A stretch of 64,000 nt of DNA from Nocardia asteroides (GTDB lineage: Bacteria; Actinomycetota; Actinomycetes; Mycobacteriales; Mycobacteriaceae), in contig NZ_CP089214.1 of NCBI RefSeq assembly GCF_021183625.1, positions 2,170,001-2,234,000 on the forward strand, given 5' to 3'. The position numbers and the translations under genes were made by a program. Below, piece by piece: positions 8,926 to 16,943 of the stretch (the stretch's first letter is position 1; each line of letters begins with the position of its first letter). Under the pieces are notes generated by a model. The model did no database searches. It saw nothing but the letters and a program-made list of their open reading frames with translations, and was not told where the DNA came from.

Positions 8926-9786
8926 ATGAGCCCCGATCGCGTGCCCGGCGAGCACCTGCTCCGCCCGCGCGACGGCGACGCGCTGCGCGCGGCACTGCGG
9001 CTGGTGGCGCGGGAGGCCGGGGTGCCGGTGGCGTTCGGCGGCGAGATCGCGCGGGACGCGCTGCTGCTCTCCGAGTTCGTCGGCACCACCACGAACGCGC
9101 TGCGCGGGCTCACGGTGCTGCGCATGTCCGGCCTCGGCGGGCAGGTCATGGCGAGCGGCTCCCCCGCCTCGGTGGCCGACTACCGCAGCGCCTCGTCCAT
9201 CACGCACGACTACGACCGGCCGGTGCTCGGCGAGGGCATCCGCTCGGTGCTCGCGGTACCGGTGCTGGTCGAGCGGCAATCCCGCGCGGTGCTCTACGCC
9301 GCGAACCGCGGCGGCTCCCCGCTCGGCGGCCGCACCGCCGAGCTGATGATCGGCGCGGCCAGGCAGCTGGCCCGCGAGATCACCGTGCGCGACGAGGTGG
9401 ACCGGCGGCTGCGGCTGCTCCGGCTCGCCGAACCGGCGCCCGCGGGCGCGGAGAGCGAGGAGCTGCGCGACATCCACGCCGAGCTCAGGGAGATCGCGGC
9501 CGCCGTTCCCGACCCCGAGCTGCGCGCCCGCCTCGACACCGTCGGCGGCCGGATCACCCACGTGCTCGCCGGAGCGCCCGCCGCCGACGCGCCCCGGCTC
9601 TCCCGCCGCGAGCTCGACGTGCTCGCCCAGGTCGCGCTCGGCTGCACCAACCAGGAGGTGGCGACGCGGCTCTCGCTCGGCCCGGAGACGGTGAAGAGCT
9701 ACCTGCGCAGCGCCATGAGCAAGCTCGACGCACACACCAGGGTCGAGGCGGTCGCCAGGGCCAGACGGGCTCGGCTGCTGCCCTAG
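8926..9786 (+). CDS. RamA-like GAF-LuxR transcriptional regulator
   Basis: 286-aa DNA-binding regulator. A GAF-like ligand domain spans about residues 20-155 (VGTTTNALRGL, GLGGQVMASGSPASVADYR, GIRSVLAVPVLVERQSRAVLY), and a LuxR/FixJ helix-turn-helix spans about 225-270 (LSRRELDVLAQVALG, LGPETVKSYLRSAMSKL). Length, domain order and these strings resemble Corynebacterium RamA, which controls acetate and carbon genes. It diverges from two acyl-CoA ligases, its probable targets. Start is ATG 8926, with AAGGGG 9 nt upstream. No phosphoreceiver domain is present. The orthology is inferred. Confidence 0.85.
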   Translation: MSPDRVPGEHLLRPRDGDALRAALRLVAREAGVPVAFGGEIARDALLLSEFVGTTTNALRGLTVLRMSGLGGQVMASGSPASVADYRSASSITHDYDRPVLGEGIRSVLAVPVLVERQSRAVLYAANRGGSPLGGRTAELMIGAARQLAREITVRDEVDRRLRLLRLAEPAPAGAESEELRDIHAELREIAAAVPDPELRARLDTVGGRITHVLAGAPAADAPRLSRRELDVLAQVALGCTNQEVATRLSLGPETVKSYLRSAMSKLDAHTRVEAVARARRARLLP

Positions 9787-9832
9787 GACCCTGTCGGTGC
9801 CCCGTGCAAAGATCGGCGCCGACAACTACTTC

Positions 9833-9840
9833 GGGGGGAG
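9833..9840 (+). promoter_or_regulatory. Shine-Dalgarno of the frameshifted lipoprotein
   Basis: GGGGGGAG ends 6 nt before ATG 9847. This ideal spacing supports the lipoprotein start in one frame, although most of the protein continues in another frame. Confidence 0.8.
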
Positions 9841-9846
9841 TTCGGC

Positions 9847-11006
9847 ATGGAGTGGAATCGAGCGGTACGGGCGCTGGCGGCGTTCGGGCTGGTCATGGTG
9901 GTGGCGGCGTGCGGGGGCCCGCGGCGTCCCGGCCGCAGGGCGGGCTGGAGCTGTCCGGGATCCACACCGTCGAGCTCGGCGGCTTCGATGACGCGGGGGT
10001 GACCGAGTCCGGCATCTACACCGTGCGCGGCGACACGATTCTCGGCTGGAGCCCGGACGGCGAGCAGCGGTGGGCGATTGCGCGAGCCGGGAGTGCGCCG
10101 GATCCGCGGCGCACCACGCCGGTGCTGTTCCACGACGTGCTGCTGGTGGGATGGCAGGACTCCCCCGGCTACGTGGCCTACTCCGCCGATACCGGCGCGG
10201 AGCTGTGGAGCACCGCCGCCGACGGGTGGTGGGAGAGCGGCGTCGAGGACGGCAGCGTCGTGCTCCGCGATCCGGCGACGAACCGGCCGCGCTGGACCGC
10301 CGATCCGGCGCGGTGGAGCTGCGCGGCGCCGTTCACCGAGGACAACCTCTCCGTCCTGCTGACGCGGGAGGTCGCGCTGCTGCGCTGCCCCACCCGCTTC
10401 GCCCCGGACGGTACCGGCCTCGACCTCGCGGTGGCCGCGTTCGACCGCCTGACCGGGGCCGAGCTGTGGCACCGGAGGCTCACCGGCACCGACACCTTCG
10501 TGGTCGATTCGTCCGACACCCTGACCGTGAAGTCCGGCGGCGAGCGGGTGTTCCTCGCCCTGCGCAGCGGCGACGAGCTCGGCCGTCAGCCGGTCGGCGA
10601 GCAGTCCCGCTACCGCTTCGCCCGGCCCGGCGGCACCGCGCTGATCATGGACAGCACCACCCTGGCGAAGAACACCGAGATGCGGTTCGTGGAGCCGGAC
10701 GGCGGGGTGCGCTGGACGGCGCCGCTCGCCGCAGACGAGGAAGTACTGCTGAGCGTCGGGTCGCCGGACGGCGCACTGCTGGCGACGCTGCGGCCGCGCA
10801 GCGGCGGGCGCGACGACGGGTCACTGCTCGCCTACGACGTACGCACCGGCGAGCGCACCCGCGTCGCGGGGGCGAGGCCGACATCGCGCGGAGAGGAACC
10901 GCTGCTCACCATGCCGGTCGCGCAGACCGCGCAGTTGAATCCCGCACCGTGGGGCGTGCTGGTGCTGGGCGCGGACGGCCGGGCCGCGGTGATTCCGTCC
11001 GGCTGA
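9847..11006 (+). pseudogene. PQQ-like/beta-propeller lipoprotein, frameshifted after the lipobox
   Basis: The start at 9847 encodes a clear lipoprotein signal: a charged N terminus, the hydrophobic core ALAAFGLVMVVAAC and Cys22 at 9910-9912. This frame closes about 30 codons later. The mature part (roughly 360 aa, GGLELSGIHTVELGGF to the TGA at 11004-11006) is open in a different frame and shows PQQ-enzyme-like repeats (ILGWSPDGEQRWAI, YVAYSADTGAELWSTA, AFDRLTGAELWHR, LLAYDVRTGERTRV). Adding one G to the G5 run at 9913-9917 would join both parts as AACGGPAASRPQGG. It is thus either a one-base deletion (mutation, phase variation or sequencing error), or translation really begins at GTG 9852 without a signal peptide. 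The family is typically a secreted surface lipoprotein. Confidence 0.75.
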
Positions 11007-11040
11007 GCGGAGCCGGGGCGGGTCCCGTCCGGTCGAGCGG

Positions 11041-11745
11041 TCAGGCCGGGTCGGGAACGCCGTCGTCGCCGGGCAGCAGATCCGGTCGGCGGGCGCGGGT
11101 GCGCTCCAGCGCCTGCTCGTGCCGCCAGGCCGCGATCTTGGCGTGGTCGCCGGAGAGCAGGATCGGCGGCACTTCGAGATCGCGCCAGATCACCGGCCTG
11201 GTGTAGCTGGGGCCCTCGAGCAGCCCGTCGGAGAAGGAATCCTCGCGGTGCGACTGCTGGTTGCCGAGCACGCCGGGCAGCAGCCGGACCACCGCCTCGA
11301 CCATGACCAGGACGGCGGCCTCACCGCCGATGAGCACGTAGTCCCCGATGCTCACCTCCTCGACCCGCACCCGGCGGGCGGCATCGTCGAAGACCCGCTG
11401 GTCGATGCCCTCGTACCGGCCGCAGGCGAAGACCAGGTGCCGCTCGGCCGCCCAGCGCTGGGCGGTGGCCTGGGTGAACGGCACCCCCGCCGGGGTCGGC
11501 ACCACCAGCAGCGCGTCGTCGGGGCAGACCTCGTCCAGCGCGACACCCCACACGGAGGGCTTCATGACCATGCCCGGCCCGCCGCCGTACGGCGAGTCGT
11601 CCACCGACCGGTGCACGTCGTGCGTCCAGTGCCGCAGATCGTGCACATCGATGGCGATCAGCCCGCGGTCGATGGCCTTGCCGAGCAGCGCGGCGCGCAG
11701 CGGCTCCAGGTACTCCGGGAAGATCGTCAGCACATCCAGTTTCAC
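11041..11745 (-). CDS. trmD: tRNA (guanine-37-N1)-methyltransferase
   Basis: The 234-aa SPOUT enzyme methylates G37 of tRNAs to prevent +1 frameshifting. The N-terminal [24 protein letters not shown], the [13 protein letters not shown] strand and the trefoil-knot SAM site ([30 protein letters not shown], in sections) are all intact. ATG 11745 lies 7 nt after the rimM stop. It is the last gene of the rpsP-khpA-rimM-trmD operon. Confidence 0.97.
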   Translation of the reverse strand: MKLDVLTIFPEYLEPLRAALLGKAIDRGLIAIDVHDLRHWTHDVHRSVDDSPYGGGPGMVMKPSVWGVALDEVCPDDALLVVPTPAGVPFTQATAQRWAAERHLVFACGRYEGIDQRVFDDAARRVRVEEVSIGDYVLIGGEAAVLVMVEAVVRLLPGVLGNQQSHREDSFSDGLLEGPSYTRPVIWRDLEVPPILLSGDHAKIAAWRHEQALERTRARRPDLLPGDDGVPDPA

Positions 11746-11752
11746 GACGGCC

Positions 11753-12277
11753 TCATTCCGGATCGAGCAACCCCTCGGGCGGGTCGATCACCACGACGCC
11801 CTCGGCCACCGAGACGGTCGGCACGATGGCGGTGACGAAGGGGATCAGCAGCTCCCTGCCGTCCTCGGCGCGCACCGAGAGCAGCTCGCCCGCTGCCGAG
11901 TGCAGCACCTCGGTGACGGTGCCGACGGCGGTGCCGTCGGTGAGCCGCACCGCGAGCCCCTCGAGTTCGTGGTCGTAGAACTCGTCCGGGTCATCACCGG
12001 GCGGCAGATCGGCGCTGTCCACCAGGAACAGCGTGCCGCGCATGGCGTCCGCCGCATCGCGACCGTCCACCTCGCGCAGCCGCACGAGCAGCCGGCCCGA
12101 GTGTTCGCGGGCCGACTCCACGGTGAACTCCGTGCCACCGGTGCGCGCCCGCGGCGGCCGTCCGAGCAGGACGGTGCCCGGCGCGAACCGGGAGTCCGGA
12201 TCGTCGGTGCGGATCTCGACGACGAGTTCGCCGCGCACACCGTGCGACTTGGCGACCCGTCCGACGACGAGTTCCAT
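11753..12277 (-). CDS. rimM: Ribosome maturation factor RimM
   Basis: The 174-aa protein needed for 30S head maturation binds S19. The RimM N-terminal barrel ([17 protein letters not shown]) is followed by the PRC-type C-terminal barrel ([41 protein letters not shown]). ATG 12277 directly abuts the TAG of the KH protein, so translation is coupled in the rpsP operon. Confidence 0.96.
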   Translation of the reverse strand: MELVVGRVAKSHGVRGELVVEIRTDDPDSRFAPGTVLLGRPPRARTGGTEFTVESAREHSGRLLVRLREVDGRDAADAMRGTLFLVDSADLPPGDDPDEFYDHELEGLAVRLTDGTAVGTVTEVLHSAAGELLSVRAEDGRELLIPFVTAIVPTVSVAEGVVVIDPPEGLLDPE

Positions 12278-12520
12278 CTAGGCGTCGGTGTCGACCACGT
12301 CGACCCGGATGCCGCGGCCGCCGATCCCGGCGACCAGCGTGCGCAGCGCGGTGGCGGTGCGGCCGCCGCGGCCGATGACCTTGCCCAGGTCGTCCGGGTG
12401 GACGTGCACCTCGACGGTGCGGCCGCGCCTGCCGGTGATCAGCTCGACCCGGACGTCGTCGGGATTGGCGACGATGCCGCGCACCAGGTGCTCGACGGCA
12501 TCGGCGACAACGACGCTCAT
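12278..12520 (-). CDS. khpA: KH-domain RNA-binding protein KhpA
   Basis: The small 80-aa protein is a single KH domain: an N-terminal helix (DAVEHLVRGIVANPDDV), two strands and the GxxG loop in VIGRGGRTATALRTL. KhpA-type proteins bind RNA and work with KhpB/Jag in other bacteria. The ATG at 12520 shares its A with the rpsP TAA, and its TAG abuts rimM, so it is fully embedded in the ribosomal operon. The longer frame upstream overlaps rpsP and is not real. Confidence 0.94.
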   Translation of the reverse strand: MSVVVADAVEHLVRGIVANPDDVRVELITGRRGRTVEVHVHPDDLGKVIGRGGRTATALRTLVAGIGGRGIRVDVVDTDA

Positions 12521-12951
12521 TACTCGGCGGCTTCTGTCGACTCGGCCGCAGCGTCGTCGGCCTTCTTGGCCTTCTTCTTCGGCGTGGTGGCCGCGCCGGA
12601 CGGCTCGCCGTCGGCGGCGGCCAGCGCCGCGTTGAAGAGGTCGAGCTTGCTCGGCTTCGCGGCCTTGACCTTCAGGGTGCCCTCGGTGCCCGGCAGGCCC
12701 TTGAACTTCTGCCAGTCGCCGGTGATCTCCAGCAGCCGCTGCACCTGCTCGGTCGGCTGGGCGCCGACGCCGAGCCAGTACGCCACGCGCTCCGCGTCGA
12801 TCTGGATCAGCGAGGGCTCTTCCTTCGGGTGGTACGTGCCGATCGACTCGATGGCCCGGCCGTCGCGGCGGGTGCGGGCGTCGGCGACGACCACGCGGTA
12901 CTGCGGGTTGCGGATCTTGCCCAGGCGGGTGAGTCTGATGCGAACAGCCAT
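12520..12951 (-). CDS. rpsP: 30S ribosomal protein S16
   Basis: 143 aa. The first 80 residues are canonical S16 ([21 protein letters not shown], in sections; [35 protein letters not shown]). The rest is the Lys/Ala-rich actinobacterial tail ([16 protein letters not shown]). It is first gene of rpsP-khpA-rimM-trmD. The start at 12951 is an ATG with AAAGGC about 8 nt upstream. Confidence 0.97.
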   Translation of the reverse strand: MAVRIRLTRLGKIRNPQYRVVVADARTRRDGRAIESIGTYHPKEEPSLIQIDAERVAYWLGVGAQPTEQVQRLLEITGDWQKFKGLPGTEGTLKVKAAKPSKLDLFNAALAAADGEPSGAATTPKKKAKKADDAAAESTEAAE

Positions 12952-13019
12952 GGCTGTGAGTTCTGCCTTTCGGTGGTGGCCGCCGCGGGGGCGGCCCGAT
13001 GGTCACTGCGCGATTCAGC

Positions 13020-13040
13020 GACCCGCACGGTCTGCGGGTC
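13020..13040 (-). promoter_or_regulatory. Leader hairpin upstream of rpsP
   Basis: An 8-bp perfect stem (GACCCGCA at 13020-13027 with 13033-13040, loop of 5) lies about 70 nt before rpsP in a 211-bp intergenic region. It may be a leader structure of the ribosomal operon. No U tract follows, and its role is not established. Confidence 0.3.
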
Positions 13041-13162
13041 CGGTTTCGCGCTCGAAGTGTGTGACCGCCGCGCGGTACGGAACCGGAGACGGGCTGACAC
13101 GCGTCCAGAAGGACGGTGGATCATTGTGCCAGACGGGTGCGGCCCGCCCGAAATCGGCTCGG

Positions 13163-13720
13163 TCAGCCCCGCCGGTAGCGCAGCAGCACCACGCCGGAGC
13201 GGAAGGCCCGCGATTCGGCGAGCCGCAGCGGCGGCACCCCGGTGGCGTCCGCGAAGAGCCGGGCGCCGGTACCGACCACCACCGGATAGACGAAGAGCCG
13301 GTACTCGTCCACCAGGTCGGCGGCGATCAGCGCGTGGCAGAGCCGGATACTGCCGGTGAGCACGATGTCGCGGCCCGGCCGGGCCTTGATTCCGGCGATC
13401 TCCTCGGCGAGCGGGCCGCGCAGGATCTCCGAGTTCGCCCAGTTCGGCTCGGTCAGGGTCCGGGAGACGACGTACTTGGTGACGGTGTTCAGGTGTTCGG
13501 TGACGCCCGAGGTGTCGTCGGTCCGCGCGGGCCAGAAGCCGCGCATCTCCTCGAAGGTCGTCCGGCCGAAGAGCACCGCGTCCGAGGCGGCGGCTTGCTC
13601 GCGCAGGGCGGCATCCAGGTCGGCGGTGGCGGCCGGGTCGCTGCCTGCCACCGAGAACCAGTCGGCGGCTTCGATCACCCCGTCGACGGTGATGTTCTGG
13701 GTCACGACGAGTTCGCGCAC
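13163..13720 (-). CDS. RibD/dihydrofolate-reductase-like reductase
   Basis: 185-aa stand-alone RibD C-terminal/DHFR-fold protein. It has the family signature: an N-terminal strand ELVVTQNITVDGVIE, ASDAVLFGRTTFEEMRGFW, YVVSRTL, DIVLTGSIRLCHALIAADLVDEYRLFVYPVVVGTGARLF (in sections). It would bind NADPH; the substrate is unknown and it is unlikely to be the folate enzyme FolA. The GTG at 13720 is preferred to a GTG-less upstream ATG at 13750 because GGAAGGA lies 5 nt before it. It is upstream of the rpsP operon on the same strand. Confidence 0.85.
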   Translation of the reverse strand: MRELVVTQNITVDGVIEAADWFSVAGSDPAATADLDAALREQAAASDAVLFGRTTFEEMRGFWPARTDDTSGVTEHLNTVTKYVVSRTLTEPNWANSEILRGPLAEEIAGIKARPGRDIVLTGSIRLCHALIAADLVDEYRLFVYPVVVGTGARLFADATGVPPLRLAESRAFRSGVVLLRYRRG

Positions 13721-13778
13721 GGCTTTCCTTCCGATCGGTGGTGCTTCCATCGATAGCGACGAAGCGGCGGCGCGGAAT

Positions 13779-14873
13779 TCAGCGGTGCGCGGTCACCGGA
13801 TCACGGCGCGGGTAGGGGCTGCCGCGCAGGACGACCGCGCGCGGGGCGGTCAGCGCGGCGGGGTCGGTGCGCGGGTCCCGGTCGTAGAGCACGAAGTCGG
13901 CGGGGGCGCCCTCCTCGAGCACCGGGCGGCCGAGCCAGCGGCGGGCGTCCCAGGAGGCGGCGCCGAGCGCGTCGTGCGGGGAGAGCCCGGCGCCGGCCAG
14001 CGCGCTGATCTCGTCGGCGATCCGGCCGTGCCGGATCGAGCCGCCCGCGTCGGTGCCCGCGTAGATCGGCACCCCGGCCTCGTGTGCGCGGCCGACGGTG
14101 TCGCGCACCCGGCGGTGCAGGTCGCGCATGTGCGCGGCGTAGACGGGGAACCTGCCCGCCCCGTCGGCGATCCCGGGGAAGGTGTCGATATTGACCAGCG
14201 TGGGCACCAGCGCGGTGCCGTGCTCGACCATCAGCGCGACGGTGTCGTCGGTGAGGCCGGTGCCGTGCTCCAGGCAGTCGATCCCGGCGGTGATCAGCCC
14301 GGGCAGTGCGTCCTCGCCGAACACGTGCGCGGTGACCCTGGCGCCGTTGGCGTGCGCGGCGGCGATCGCCTCCCGCAGCACCGCGTCGCTCCACAGCGGG
14401 CGCAGGTCGCCGACCGCGCGGTCGATCCAGTCGCCGACGATCTTCACCCAGCCGTCGCCGAACCTGGCCTGCTCGGCCACGATCTCCGGCAGGTCGCGCT
14501 CGTCGTCCAGCTCGATGCCGAGCTCCCGGATGTAGCGCTTGGGCCGGGCGATGTGCCTGCCCGCCCTGATGATCCGCGGCAGCTCCGCGTGCTCGTCCAC
14601 GAACCGGGTGTCGATCGGCGAACCGGCGTCGCGCAGCAGCAGCGCCCCCGCCTCCCGCTCGGTGACGGCCTGCTCGATCGCGCCGTCCCGGTCCTCGTGG
14701 CCGCCGCCGTACCGGATGCCGACGTGGCAGTGCGCGTCCACCAGCCCCGGCACGATCCAGCCGTCGCGCGCGAAGGTCTCGGCGCCGGGCACGGGCTCAT
14801 AGGTGACCCGGCCCTCGTGCACCCAGAGGTCGCGCACCTCGGCCTCGGGCAGAACAACGCCGCGCAGATGCAC
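13779..14873 (-). CDS. Metal-dependent amidohydrolase
   Basis: 364-aa amidohydrolase-superfamily enzyme. The first metal motif DAHCH is at residues 46-50. The metal-bridging lysine is probably in WVKIVGD, further histidines are in TAHVFGE and LEHGTG, and the last aspartate is in YAGTDAGG. The C-terminal GAPADFVLYDRDP is typical of imidazolonepropionase/prolidase-like members. The substrate is unknown. GTG 14873 follows AAGGAGG at good spacing. The pairing with ffh is conserved in mycobacteria. Confidence 0.88.
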   Translation of the reverse strand: MHLRGVVLPEAEVRDLWVHEGRVTYEPVPGAETFARDGWIVPGLVDAHCHVGIRYGGGHEDRDGAIEQAVTEREAGALLLRDAGSPIDTRFVDEHAELPRIIRAGRHIARPKRYIRELGIELDDERDLPEIVAEQARFGDGWVKIVGDWIDRAVGDLRPLWSDAVLREAIAAAHANGARVTAHVFGEDALPGLITAGIDCLEHGTGLTDDTVALMVEHGTALVPTLVNIDTFPGIADGAGRFPVYAAHMRDLHRRVRDTVGRAHEAGVPIYAGTDAGGSIRHGRIADEISALAGAGLSPHDALGAASWDARRWLGRPVLEEGAPADFVLYDRDPRTDPAALTAPRAVVLRGSPYPRRDPVTAHR

Positions 14874-14885
14874 CGCCGACCTCCT

Positions 14886-14902
14886 TCGCCCCGGAGGGGC
14901 GA
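14886..14902 (-). terminator. Compact hairpin between ffh and the amidohydrolase
   Basis: TCGCCCC at 14886-14892 pairs perfectly with 14896-14902 around a 3-nt loop. On the transcript it starts 4 nt after the ffh stop and its 3' arm touches the AAGGAGG of the next gene, so it may act as terminator, attenuator or translation gate. Confidence 0.5.
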
Positions 14903-14906
14903 GCCG

Positions 14907-16457
14907 CTACTGCTTGGGGAACTTCAGCTTCGAGAGGTCGAAACCCTCCAGCCCGGGCGGCAGCTGGTCCAGGCCGGCGGGCATGTTGGAGATGTCGGGC
15001 ATGCCGGGCGGAAGGCCGGGCATGCCGGGGAACCCGCCGCGCACCTTGGGCGGAGTCGGCCCGCGGCCGCCCTTCTTCCCCTTCTTGCCCTTGCGGTTGT
15101 TCCGCCGGTTGGCGCCGGGCATGCCCATCTGCCTGCCCATGGCCGCCATCATCTTCCTGGCCTCGAAGAACCGGTCGACCAGCTGGTTCACGTCGGAGAC
15201 CTGGACGCCGGAGCCGTTCGCGATGCGCAGCCTGCGCGAGGCGTTGATGATCTTCGGTTCGGCGCGCTCGGCCGGGGTCATGCCGCGGATGATGGCCTGC
15301 ACCCGGTCCAGCTGCTTGTCGTCGACGGCGGCGAGCGCGTCCTTCATCTGGCCGGCGCCGGGGAGCATGCCGAGCAGGTTGCCGATCGGCCCCATCTTGC
15401 GGATGGCGAGCATCTGCTCGAGGAAATCCTCCAGCGTGAGCTCACCGCTGCCGATCTTGCGCGCCGCCTCCTCGGCCTGCTGCTGGTCGTAGACCTGCTC
15501 GGCCTGCTCGATGAGGGTGAGCACGTCGCCCATGCCGAGGATGCGGCTTGCCATCCGGTCGGGGTGGAAGACGTCGAAGTCCTCCAGTTTCTCGCCGGTG
15601 GAGGCGAACATGATCGGCGCGCCGGTGACGTTGCGGACCGAGAGCGCGGCGCCGCCGCGGGCGTCGCCGTCCAGCTTCGTCAGCACGACGCCGGTGAAGC
15701 CGACGCCGTCGCGGAACGCCTCGGCGGTGTTCACCGCGTCCTGGCCGATCATGGCGTCGAGGACGAAGAGCACCTCGTCCGGCTGCACGGCGTCGCGGAT
15801 GCCGGCGGCCTGCTGCATCAGTTCCGCGTCGATGCCGAGCCGGCCTGCGGTGTCGACGATGACCACGTCGTACTGCTTGGCCCGCGCCTCCGCGATGCCG
15901 GACTCGGCGACCTGCACCGGGTCGGCGGCGGAGACGCCGAGCTGGTTCTCCCCGCCGAGGCCGGTGCCGGGGTGCGGCGCGAAGACCGGGACGCCCGCGC
16001 GCTCGCCGACCACCTGGAGCTGGGTGACCGCGCCGGGGCGCTGCAGGTCGCAGGCGACGAGCAGCGGCTGATGGCCCTGGCCGCGCAGCCATTTCGCGAG
16101 CTTGCCCGCGAGCGTGGTCTTACCGGCGCCCTGCAGGCCGGCCAGCATGATCACGGTGGGCGGGTTCTTGGCCAGCGTGAGCCTGCGGGTCTCGCCGCCG
16201 AGAATGCCGACAAGCTCCTCGTTGACGATCTTGACGACCTGCTGCGCCGGATTCAGCGCCCCCGACACCTCGGCGCCGTTGGCGCGCTCCTTGATCCGGG
16301 CGATGAAGCCGCGCACCACCGGAAGCGCGACGTCGGCCTCCAGCAGCGCCAGCCGGATCTCGCGCGCGGTGGCGTCGATGTCGGCCGGTGACAGCCGCCC
16401 CTTGCCGCGCAGATCCTTGAGGGCACCTGTCAGCCGGTCGGACAGTGATTCGAACAC
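14907..16457 (-). CDS. ffh: Signal recognition particle protein Ffh
   Basis: 516-aa SRP54 homologue that binds signal peptides and 4.5S RNA and delivers ribosomes to FtsY. Order: N domain; G domain with the P-loop GLQGAGKTT (107-115), DTAGRLGIDAE, TKLDGDARGG; then the Met-rich M domain (MGPIGNLLGMLPGAGQMK, NGSGVQVSDVNQLVDRFFEARKMM in sections). A Gly/Pro/Met-rich tail ends the protein. The GTG at 16457 follows AGGAG at 8 nt; the longer frame upstream is not Ffh-like. Confidence 0.96.
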   Translation of the reverse strand: MFESLSDRLTGALKDLRGKGRLSPADIDATAREIRLALLEADVALPVVRGFIARIKERANGAEVSGALNPAQQVVKIVNEELVGILGGETRRLTLAKNPPTVIMLAGLQGAGKTTLAGKLAKWLRGQGHQPLLVACDLQRPGAVTQLQVVGERAGVPVFAPHPGTGLGGENQLGVSAADPVQVAESGIAEARAKQYDVVIVDTAGRLGIDAELMQQAAGIRDAVQPDEVLFVLDAMIGQDAVNTAEAFRDGVGFTGVVLTKLDGDARGGAALSVRNVTGAPIMFASTGEKLEDFDVFHPDRMASRILGMGDVLTLIEQAEQVYDQQQAEEAARKIGSGELTLEDFLEQMLAIRKMGPIGNLLGMLPGAGQMKDALAAVDDKQLDRVQAIIRGMTPAERAEPKIINASRRLRIANGSGVQVSDVNQLVDRFFEARKMMAAMGRQMGMPGANRRNNRKGKKGKKGGRGPTPPKVRGGFPGMPGLPPGMPDISNMPAGLDQLPPGLEGFDLSKLKFPKQ

Positions 16458-16556
16458 CGATCGCGCTCCTGGACTCGGGGGGACGACATTTCCCGTCCAG
16501 GGTAATCGGCTGACGCGGCGCGGCACGCGGCGGTCGGGAAGTCGACCGCCGCCGCC

Positions 16557-16859
16557 TCAGCGCCGCGGCCGCGGGCGGGGCCGCTGGGTGCCGTAGTCGT
16601 GGTTCTCCACCGCGATGAGGAACACCGCCTCGCGGCCGGTGAGGCCGAGTTCGGCCGCGGCCGCGTCGAGTTCGCCCGCGCCGTCGGCGCCGCCGGTCGC
16701 CACCGCCGAGGCGATGGTCATGGCGGTGACGGCCTGCGGTGCGCTGAGGGTGCGGCCGGGCAGCCAGGACACCACCCAGCTCCCGTCGCCGACGCAGCGA
16801 GCGATGTGCCTGGTCTCGTCGCTGGTCATCAGCGACGCGGAAACCACCTCCAGCGCCAA
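16557..16859 (-). CDS. Small conserved-looking hypothetical protein
   Basis: About 100 aa, no family recognised. Visible features are a Trp-containing strand pattern (GDGSWVVSWLPGRTLS), an Ala/Gly-rich middle and a basic RPRPRPRR end. TTG at 16859 has AGGTAGG about 5 nt upstream; ATG at 16829 (MTSDETRHIA) is the alternative and would give 90 aa. It lies alone between ffh and glnD on the same strand with about 90 bp on each side. Confidence 0.6.
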   Translation of the reverse strand: MALEVVSASLMTSDETRHIARCVGDGSWVVSWLPGRTLSAPQAVTAMTIASAVATGGADGAGELDAAAAELGLTGREAVFLIAVENHDYGTQRPRPRPRR

Positions 16860-16943
16860 CGGACCTACCTCTCATCGACGTTTCCGGTCAACCGATAGTA
16901 ATCTGCGTCACATTCGATGCGGAAGCTGAATCGCGTCGGACGA

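Noticed and set aside
8775-11006. One long plus-strand protein covering the RamA-like and lipoprotein regions
   Set aside because: The first half runs out of frame through the RamA-like gene. Only the second half, from about 9850, is coding, as the frameshifted lipoprotein.
13163-13720. folA (folate-pathway dihydrofolate reductase)
   Set aside because: The protein and its relative at 50.5 kb have the RibD-C-like layout of the stand-alone reductases, not the FolA motifs.
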